Shown here: one piece after another, positions 23,726 through 28,699 of the stretch
How positions within the stretch are numbered: the first letter of the stretch is position 1
Layout: the number at the start of each line of letters is the position of its first letter
NCBI GenBank assembly: GCA_964625225.1
Contig: CAZVAR010000027.1
Span: 1 to 28,699, forward strand
Source of the DNA: CAZVAR01 sp964625225
GTDB lineage: Bacteria; Pseudomonadota; Alphaproteobacteria; JAJUGE01
Direction: 5' to 3'
DNA length: 28,699 bases
Position numbers and translations under genes: made by a program
The notes under the pieces: generated by a model
What the model saw: only the letters and a program-made list of their open reading frames with translations
Told to the model about the DNA's origin: nothing
Database searches by the model: none

Positions 23726-24466
23726 TCACGGAATCTGTCCGCCGGTATTCTCGATCTGGGCGGCTCGCCGCTGCCGGTAGAGGCTCCGGACCGCCGCATA
23801 GAAGTCCAGGCTCTCGCGCCGCTGCACATCGAGGCTGCCGAGAGTGCGCCAGCGCGTGTCGACCGCCTCCAGGCCGATGCGGCCGTAGGACACGGCATCG
23901 GCTCCGATCTCGTCGATGACGAGCCCGGTCGGGTCAGCCGCCCATTGCACGCCCCGCCCAATCGCGTCGCGGACGTTGGACGGCCCGAGGCCGGGCAGGA
24001 CCAGATACGGCCCCTCCTCCATGCCCCAGACGGCGAGCGTCTGCCCGAAATCCTCCTGGTGATAGGGCAGGCCGTACCCGTCGGCGACGTCGAAGATGCC
24101 GCCCAGCCCGTACAGGCTGTTCATCAGGAAGCGCCCGTAGGTAGCTTGCGCGCGATCGAAATCCCCTTGCGCCAGGGCGTTCACCAGGGTGAAGGGCTCG
24201 CGCAGATTGTTGAGCACGTTACGGATGGCGCGCTTGAGCGGGTCCGGCACGAGCTCGCGATAGCCGACCGCGGCTGGCCGCAGGACGAAGGTGTCCACCG
24301 CCAGGTTCGCCGCGAAGACATGCCGGTTGAACGGCTCGAGGGGATCGTTGTCGGCCGCGATGCCGGCCGTCTCCGCAGGGTCCTCCGGCGGGGTCTCGGA
24401 CCTGCCTGCGCAGCCGGCGAGCGCGAGCAGCGCGAGGGCGAGCACGATCCTGAGGAAGGCGGGCAT
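23726..24466 (-). CDS. mlaA: MlaA/VacJ family outer-membrane lipoprotein
   Basis: A 246-residue lipoprotein of the MlaA (VacJ) family, which removes misplaced phospholipids from the outer leaflet of the outer membrane and hands them to the periplasmic carrier MlaC. The signal peptide ends in the lipobox LALAGC with Cys19 as the lipidated residue. The family motif DPLEPFNRHVFAAN is near 41-54, followed by VPDPLKRAIRNVLNNLREP, FLMNSLYGLGGIFDVA, EDFGQTLAVWGMEEGPYLVLPGLGP in pieces, and SNVRDAIGR. It lacks neighbouring mlaBCDEF genes, which is common. The ATG at 24466 starts the signal peptide; the ribosome site is weak. It is convergent with the acyl-CoA dehydrogenase gene. Confidence 0.95.
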   Translation of the reverse strand: MPAFLRIVLALALLALAGCAGRSETPPEDPAETAGIAADNDPLEPFNRHVFAANLAVDTFVLRPAAVGYRELVPDPLKRAIRNVLNNLREPFTLVNALAQGDFDRAQATYGRFLMNSLYGLGGIFDVADGYGLPYHQEDFGQTLAVWGMEEGPYLVLPGLGPSNVRDAIGRGVQWAADPTGLVIDEIGADAVSYGRIGLEAVDTRWRTLGSLDVQRRESLDFYAAVRSLYRQRRAAQIENTGGQIP

Positions 24467-24501
24467 ACCTGTCTCGCCTTGCGGTTCGGGGGGCCGGGCA
24501 G

Positions 24502-24526
24502 GGGCGATGCCGGGCCGGCATCGCCC
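24502..24526 (-). terminator. Perfect 11-bp hairpin downstream of the NIPSNAP gene
   Basis: GGGCGATGCCG (24502-24512) and CGGCATCGCCC (24516-24526) are exact inverted complements around a GGC loop. The hairpin lies 6 bp past the NIPSNAP stop and ahead of mlaA on the same strand, so it should separate their transcripts. No U-run follows. Confidence 0.5.
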
Positions 24527-24532
24527 GGCGCC

Positions 24533-25168
24533 CTAGCCCATCGGGGAAAACGGCGCGGGGACCAGCAGCACCGACTGCATCTCCGCAAGGAGCGGGGTCG
24601 CCTCGGCGAGAAAAGCCTGCCAGTCCGGGTCCTGCATCGCCGCTCCGCGCGCCCGCATCCGGTCATTGAGGTCCTTGTAGGCCCACAGATGGGCCACCGC
24701 GTTCGGGTCCGGCGCCTCAACCTGCCAGACGCCGACGTTCGGGGAATGGCGCTCGCGCGCCGGCAGCACCCCGGTGAAGAGGTCGAGCCATGCGCGCGCC
24801 TTGCCGGTCTGGGCGCGGTACAGCCGCAGCTCGTAGATATGGCCGCGTTCCGCCGGCGGATTGAGCGGCCGTACCGGGTTGAGGAAGCGGATCTCCTGTC
24901 GGACCAGGAGCGGCCTGATGCGGGCGACGAACTGCTCGGTCCAGTCGCGGTCCTGCGCCAGGGCCGTGCGCAGGCGGGCGCGCTCGTCCAGGCTCTCGTA
25001 GCGCCACAGGTGCCAGACCTGGTTCAGCATGCCGCTCTCGGCGACCCAGCTTCCCTCGCGCTTGCCGTACCGGTCGCCTCGGATCCGGTTCCCGACATCC
25101 TCTGCCAGTTTCAGATAGTCCGGCATCTTGCCGGGGGCGAAGCTGTAGGTCCTCAGCTCGTAGATCAT
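24533..25168 (-). CDS. NIPSNAP family protein, two tandem domains
   Basis: A 211-residue cytosolic protein with two NIPSNAP domains (ferredoxin-like alpha-beta barrels). Each begins with the family signature: MIYELRTYSFAPGKMPDYLK at residue 1 and HIYELRLYRAQTGKARAWLD near 110. The pairing strand NQVWHLWRYESLDER in the first half matches NAVAHLWAYKDLNDR in the second. The function of bacterial NIPSNAP proteins is unknown; many sit beside acyl-CoA or aromatic-degradation genes, as here next to a divergent CoA-transferase. The ATG at 25168 is supported by GAGGAGGAG about ten bases upstream; the longer reading to 25483 overlaps the divergent gene and is rejected. Confidence 0.9.
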   Translation of the reverse strand: MIYELRTYSFAPGKMPDYLKLAEDVGNRIRGDRYGKREGSWVAESGMLNQVWHLWRYESLDERARLRTALAQDRDWTEQFVARIRPLLVRQEIRFLNPVRPLNPPAERGHIYELRLYRAQTGKARAWLDLFTGVLPARERHSPNVGVWQVEAPDPNAVAHLWAYKDLNDRMRARGAAMQDPDWQAFLAEATPLLAEMQSVLLVPAPFSPMG

Positions 25169-25285
25169 GCGAGTGCTCTCCTCCTCGCGCGGCCTGCCCG
25201 GATTCTGCACTGCCGCCCGGGCCGCGCCAAGCGCTTCTCGCAGCCGTTCCGCTGCGCGGCGCCGGCCTCGCGCGCTGAATCGCGC

Positions 25286-25369
25286 TTGACCGCGGCCGCC
25301 GATGGCGGGAACTCTTCCGGCCCGGTACGGTTCGGCGCCCCTGACGTGAGGGCGCCGCAGCAGCAAGGA
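25286..25369 (+). promoter_or_regulatory. Candidate control region of the CoA-transferase/hydratase pair
   Basis: GGCGCCC (25334-25340) and GGGCGCC (25350-25356) are exact inverted complements around CTGACGTGA, placed nine bases upstream of the AAGGA ribosome site (25365-25369). A TTGACC at 25286-25291 could be a -35 box, though the -10 region is poor. The repeat may be an operator or a 5'-leader hairpin that affects ribosome access. Confidence 0.3.
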
Positions 25370-25379
25370 CGATTTCCGA

Positions 25380-26507
25380 ATGTCTCGCCCTCTCGACGGC
25401 CTGCTGGTCGTCTCGCTCGAACAGGCCGTTGCGGCCCCGTTCCTGTCCAGCCGCCTCGCCGACGCCGGCGCTCGGGTCATCAAGATCGAGCGGCCGGAGG
25501 GGGATTTCGCCCGCGCCTATGACGATTACGTCAAGGGGCTCGCCTCGTATTTCGTGTGGCTCAATCGCGGCAAGGAATCGATCGCGCTCGATCTCAAGAA
25601 CGAGGCCGACAAGGCGCTCCTCCACCGGATGCTGGCAAAGGCGGACGTGTGGATCCAGAACCTGGCGCCCGGCGCGGTGGAGCGGCTCGGCCTGGGGTCG
25701 GAGGCGTTGCGGAGCCGCTATCCGCGCCTCGTCACCGTGGACATCAGCGGTTACGGCGAGGTCGGCCCGCCTTACGATTCCATGAAGGCTTACGACATGT
25801 TGGTGCAGGCGGAGAGCGGCATCTGCTCGGTCACCGGCACGCCGGAGGAGCCGTGCCGGATCGGCGTGTCCGCCTGCGACGTCGCGACCGGCATGTTCGC
25901 CCATGCCGCCGTGGTCGAAGCGCTGTTCGAGCGCGAGCGCACCGGCAAGGGCAAGGGCGTCAAGGCGTCGCTGTTCGCGTCGATGGCGGACTGGATGGCA
26001 GGCCCCTTGCTGCACCACGAATACGGCCAGCGGCCGTGGCCGCGCTTCGCCCTGAACCATCCGGTCGTGGTGCCTTACGGCGCCTACGAGACGGCGGAGG
26101 GGGCGCTGACCATGATCGCCTGTCAGAACCAGCGCGAATGGGAGCGCTTCTGCACCACGGTCCTCGGCGATCCGGAGTTCGCAAATGACGAGCGGGCGCG
26201 GCGCCCGGTCGATCGCATCAACAACCGCGACTATGTCGACGGCAAGATCCAGGCGGCGTTGCGGAAACTGACCCGCGACGAGCTGCGCGAGCGCTTGCGC
26301 CGGGCCGACGTGCCGTTCGGCAGCGTCAACACCGTCGCCGATCTGGCCGAGCATCCGGCGCTGCGCCGGATCACCGTGCCGACCCCGGTCGGCCCGATCA
26401 GCATGACTGCGCCCGGCTTCTATTTCGCCGGCGAGTCCGTCGAATATGGTCCCGTGCCGGAACTCGACCAGCATGGCGACGCGATTCGGAAGGAGTTTGC
26501 TGCATGA
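25380..26507 (+). CDS. Family III CoA-transferase (CaiB/BaiF), coupled to a hydratase
   Basis: A 375-residue CoA-transferase, shorter and more divergent than the copies at 11508-20385. It opens LDGLLVVSLEQAVAAPF and KIERPEGDFAR, a form seen in mesaconyl/itaconyl-type transferases; the others have FxRVxAGP and NPDGGDDTR. The catalytic aspartate is in IGVSACDVATGM. The C-terminal GQHTDEV element of the other copies is replaced by ELDQHGDAIRKEF. Its stop overlaps the next gene's start (ATGA, 26504-26507). Mesaconyl-CoA C1-C4 transferase and its hydratase, and the itaconate CoA-transferase and its hydratase, are paired in the same way, so a C5-dicarboxylate role is plausible. The ATG at 25380 has AAGGA at 25365-25369. 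Confidence 0.92.
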   Translation: MSRPLDGLLVVSLEQAVAAPFLSSRLADAGARVIKIERPEGDFARAYDDYVKGLASYFVWLNRGKESIALDLKNEADKALLHRMLAKADVWIQNLAPGAVERLGLGSEALRSRYPRLVTVDISGYGEVGPPYDSMKAYDMLVQAESGICSVTGTPEEPCRIGVSACDVATGMFAHAAVVEALFERERTGKGKGVKASLFASMADWMAGPLLHHEYGQRPWPRFALNHPVVVPYGAYETAEGALTMIACQNQREWERFCTTVLGDPEFANDERARRPVDRINNRDYVDGKIQAALRKLTRDELRERLRRADVPFGSVNTVADLAEHPALRRITVPTPVGPISMTAPGFYFAGESVEYGPVPELDQHGDAIRKEFAA

Positions 26508-27382
26508 GTACCGAGACTGCCCAGAACCTCGACCATCTGCGTGACTGGATCGGCCGTACCGAGACGGTAGAGGAGCGGGCGACCGTCCCGCCGGTTCATG
26601 GCCTCTATGCCCTGCTCGACAAGCCGACCGTGCCGAAGGAAGGCGACCCGATCCCGCCGATGGCGCATTGGTGCTTCTTCCAGCCGCGCGTGCCGGCGTC
26701 GCAGATCGGGCCGGACGGCCACCCGAAGCGCGGTGGCTTCATGCCTCCGGTGCCGCTGCCGCGGCGGATGTTCGGCGGCGCCCGCACGAAATATCTGAAG
26801 CCGCTGCATATCGGCGAGCAGATGCGTCGAACCTCGAAGATCACCGACGTCCAGATCAAGTCCGGTCGCACCGGCACCCTCGTCATCTGCACGGTCGACA
26901 ATGATTTCGAGGGCGAGAACGGCATCGCCATGACCGAGCAGTGGGATATCGTCTATCGCGACAATCCGCCGGCCGATGCAAAGGATGCTCGCGGCAACAG
27001 CGGCAGGACGAACCCGGCGCCGACCGACCATGCCTGGATCCGCGAGATCACGCCCGACCCGGTCATGCTGTTCCGGTACTCGGCCATCACCTTCAACGGT
27101 CACCGCATCCACTATGACCGGAAATATGTCACCGAGGTCGAGGGCTATCCCGGGCTGATCGTGCACGGACCCCTGACGGCGACCTTCCTTCAGGAGCTCG
27201 CGCTCGACAACAATCCGGGGCGCCGGCTGGTCGGGTTCGATTTCCAGGCGCGCGCGCCGCTGTTCGACACGGCTCCGTTCAAGGTTGCCGGCAAACCGGG
27301 TGCCGACGGCAAGACGGTGGAGCTGTGGTCGGTCACGCCGGAGGGCAACATCGGTACGCGAGCGGTCGTGACCTTCGGCTGA
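26504..27382 (+). CDS. Hot-dog acyl-CoA hydratase, mesaconyl/itaconyl-CoA hydratase-like
   Basis: A 292-residue double hot-dog protein of the FAS1-like dehydratase/MaoC group. The second half carries the hydratase-2 motif in a variant form: YSAITFNGHRIHYD at 192-205, with Asn198, His200, His203 and Asp205 at the positions where R-specific hydratases have D-x-N-P-x-H-x-D. It is followed by YPGLIVHGPL. The first half (LDHLRDWIGRTE, then HWCFFQPRVP) is the degenerate hot-dog. This layout and length match mesaconyl-C4-CoA hydratase and bacterial itaconyl-CoA hydratases. It starts inside the stop of the CoA-transferase, so the two are made together. The reaction is inferred: hydration of the CoA ester formed by its partner, for example to citramalyl- or malyl-type CoA. 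Confidence 0.88.
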   Translation: MSTETAQNLDHLRDWIGRTETVEERATVPPVHGLYALLDKPTVPKEGDPIPPMAHWCFFQPRVPASQIGPDGHPKRGGFMPPVPLPRRMFGGARTKYLKPLHIGEQMRRTSKITDVQIKSGRTGTLVICTVDNDFEGENGIAMTEQWDIVYRDNPPADAKDARGNSGRTNPAPTDHAWIREITPDPVMLFRYSAITFNGHRIHYDRKYVTEVEGYPGLIVHGPLTATFLQELALDNNPGRRLVGFDFQARAPLFDTAPFKVAGKPGADGKTVELWSVTPEGNIGTRAVVTFG

Positions 27383-27391
27383 GGCGGCCGC

Positions 27392-28366
27392 TTGCTGACC
27401 GCCTATCGCCGCGAAGCGGGCGGGTTGCGACCCGTCCCGCTCGAAGCGGGCGCGCCGCCGCCGGCGGATGTCCTCTGGATCGATCTCCTCCGGCCGACCC
27501 GCGAGGAGGAGGCCATCGTCGAGCAGGCGCTCGGCATTGATGTGCCGACCCGGGCGGAGATGCACGAAATCGAGAGCTCCAGCCGGCTCTACGAGCAGGG
27601 CGGCGCGCTCTTCATGACCGCGGTCCTGGTGACGCGCGCCGACACGCCGCACCCGGAAGGAGGCGCCGTCACCTTCATCCTGGCCGGCCGGCATCTCGTC
27701 ACTGTCCGCTACGTCGAGTCGAACTCGTTCACCGTGTTCCCGGCCCGCGCAGGGCAGCGACCGGGCCTCTGCAGCAGTGCGGAGACCGTGCTGCTCGGGC
27801 TTCTCGAGACGGTCGTCGACCGCATGGCCGACGTCCTGGAGCGGGTCCGGGCGGAGATCGACCGGCTGTCGCAGACGATCTTCGCCCATGCGGACGGCCG
27901 GGCGGCCTCGCGGCCCGACTTTCAGCGCGCGCTCGCCGAGATCGGCCGGCACGCCGATATCGTCTCGCTGGTGCAGGAGAGCATCCTGAGCATCGACCGT
28001 TTGGTCGGCTTCCGCGACGAGGCCGCATCCGGTGGCCGGGTGCAGGAGCTGCGAGGCCGCTACAAGGCCCTGCGCGGCGACCTCGCATCCCTGCGCGACT
28101 ATGCCGTCGCACTCGCAAGCAAGAACACGTTCCTTCTCGATGCGACCCTCGGCATGGTCAACATCGAGCAGAACGCCACCATCAAGATCTTCTCGGTCGT
28201 CGCGGTCGTGTTTCTGCCTCCGACCCTGATCGCCAGCATCTACGGGATGAACTTCGAGCTCATGCCGGAACTGCGCTGGCCGTTCGGCTACCCGCTGGCG
28301 CTGGCGATGATGGTGGTCTCGGCGATCTTGCCGTACCTGTTCTTCAAGCGGAAGCGCTGGCTATAG
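27392..28366 (+). CDS. corA: CorA family magnesium/divalent cation transporter
   Basis: A 324-residue CorA-type channel. A soluble alpha/beta N-terminal part and long helices (about 130-250) lead into two C-terminal membrane helices. The pore motif YGMNFELMPELRW is at 284-296 between the two helices, and the protein ends in the basic tail FFKRKRWL. This is the standard CorA layout. The start is a TTG at 27392, nine bases after the hydratase stop, with only GAGG upstream; no in-frame ATG lies nearby before conserved sequence. It may be read through from the hydratase, but no metabolic link is evident. CorA paralogues can move Mg, Co or Ni, so the metal is not certain. Confidence 0.93.
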   Translation: MLTAYRREAGGLRPVPLEAGAPPPADVLWIDLLRPTREEEAIVEQALGIDVPTRAEMHEIESSSRLYEQGGALFMTAVLVTRADTPHPEGGAVTFILAGRHLVTVRYVESNSFTVFPARAGQRPGLCSSAETVLLGLLETVVDRMADVLERVRAEIDRLSQTIFAHADGRAASRPDFQRALAEIGRHADIVSLVQESILSIDRLVGFRDEAASGGRVQELRGRYKALRGDLASLRDYAVALASKNTFLLDATLGMVNIEQNATIKIFSVVAVVFLPPTLIASIYGMNFELMPELRWPFGYPLALAMMVVSAILPYLFFKRKRWL

Positions 28367-28375
28367 GATCGCCGC

Positions 28376-28395
28376 GCGGCCCGGAGGGCGGCCGC
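28376..28395 (+). terminator. Possible weak hairpin after corA
   Basis: GCGGCC (28376-28381) and GGCCGC (28390-28395) are inverted complements around an 8-base loop, ten bases past the corA stop. There is no T-run. The rest of 28396-28489 shows no feature I can support. Confidence 0.25.
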
Positions 28396-28489
28396 CCCGG
28401 TCGCATCTGCGAGACGCGCGCGGGACTGTCCGGACCGGTCGCCCCTGCGGCCCCGGTTCGGTACTGGCAGGGCGCACGGGTCCTGTGCC

Positions 28490-28518
28490 TGGACATAGGA
28501 TTATTTTCATGGTAGGCT
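28490..28518 (+). promoter_or_regulatory. Candidate promoter for a gene running off the right edge
   Basis: TGGACA (28490-28495, five of six matches to TTGACA) and TAGGCT (28513-28518) are separated by exactly 17 bp. The local sequence is AT-rich for this genome (GGATTATTTTCATGG). It precedes a GGAGG ribosome site at 28538-28542 and a GTG start at 28548. Confidence 0.35.
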
Positions 28519-28547
28519 GCGCGGGTCGATCCTGTCCGGAGGCCCGT

Positions 28548-28699
28548 GTGTCCGAACCCCGCAGTCGGGGCGGCACCCTTGTGCCCGCCACCGTTTCATC
28601 CCCACCGTACCCCCATCGTACCCCCAGGAACCCCCACAACACCCCAGGAACCCCCACCACCCCCATCGTACCCCCAGCAATCCCCACGAATCCCCATGA
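28548..28699 (+). CDS. Possible proline/threonine-rich protein, N-terminus only
   Basis: From GTG 28548 an open frame runs to the window edge and would begin VSEPRSRGGTLVPATVSS (first residue read as Met). It continues as a Pro/Thr/His-rich stretch (NPHNTPGTPTTP) over the C-rich array. GGAGG at 28538-28542 is five bases upstream and a promoter-like pair lies further up. Against it: the array has no stop codons in any rightward frame, its period (9-11 bases) does not keep a reading frame, and no domain is visible. It may therefore be a non-coding array with a chance frame. No function is proposed. Confidence 0.3.
   Translation, partial: MSEPRSRGGTLVPATVSSPPYPHRTPRNPHNTPGTPTTPIVPPAIPTNPH
28600..28695 (+). 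repeat. Phased C-run array (G-runs on the minus strand)
   Basis: Ten runs of four or five C start at 28600, 28610, 28621, 28631, 28642, 28651, 28660, 28671, 28682 and 28692, i.e. every 9-11 bases, about one helical turn. Spacers are short (ATCGTA, AGGAA, ACAACA and similar). Longer units recur: CCCCATCGTACCCCCAG at 28611 and 28661, and CCCCAGGAACCCCCAC at 28622 and 28642. The array reaches the window edge and may continue. The minus strand could form G-quadruplexes. Confidence 0.85.

Noticed and set aside
28361..28687. Minus-strand 108-codon frame over the C-run array
   Set aside because: It is Gly/Val repeats produced by the G-runs, has no ribosome site evidence and overlaps the corA end.
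28600..28695. CRISPR array
   Set aside because: Units are about 10 bases, without 20-40 base repeats, unique spacers or cas genes.

Overview
The window is GC-rich, densely packed bacterial chromosome. The gene content (ArgG, GluQ, ExoD, PBP4, MlaA, CorA, many acyl-CoA enzymes), the GC-rich third codon positions and the frequent GTG/TTG starts suggest an alphaproteobacterium of the Rhodospirillales type. That placement is an inference, since no rRNA or tRNA gene is present. Only the two ends are cut: argG on the left and a possible proline-rich gene on the right.

Layout. Positions 1-3000 hold housekeeping genes: argG (partial), gluQ, an alpha/beta-hydrolase esterase and exoD. Positions 3061-8201 hold an HpaI-type aldolase divergent from an MmgE/PrpD protein, then an unusual three-part protein (acyl-CoA/ACP synthetase, acyl carrier domain, PlsC acyltransferase). 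Positions 8249-11471 hold a CadC-like winged-helix regulator with TolB-like and TPR parts, an OsmC protein and a ZIP metal transporter.

The centre (11508-20385, all on the minus strand) is a run of five family III (CaiB/BaiF) CoA-transferase genes with six catalytic domains, one gene being a tandem two-domain fusion. A vapBC-type toxin-antitoxin pair and a TRAP-transporter binding-protein remnant lie inside the run. By sequence the six domains fall into three sister pairs.

Positions 20540-24466 hold a PBP4-type D,D-carboxypeptidase, an acyl-CoA dehydrogenase and the outer-membrane lipid-asymmetry lipoprotein MlaA. Positions 24533-28366 hold a two-domain NIPSNAP protein, a seventh CoA-transferase domain translationally coupled to a hot-dog hydratase resembling mesaconyl/itaconyl-CoA hydratases, and a CorA transporter. 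The last 100 bases are a C-rich array with a period of about one helical turn, inside or just before a possible gene that runs off the window.

Together the CoA-transferases, hydratase, acyl-CoA dehydrogenase, aldolase and MmgE/PrpD protein suggest a region for activating and breaking down organic acids as CoA thioesters. Candidate substrates are C4-C5 dicarboxylates such as mesaconate or itaconate; this is inferred from families and neighbours, not shown by the sequence.
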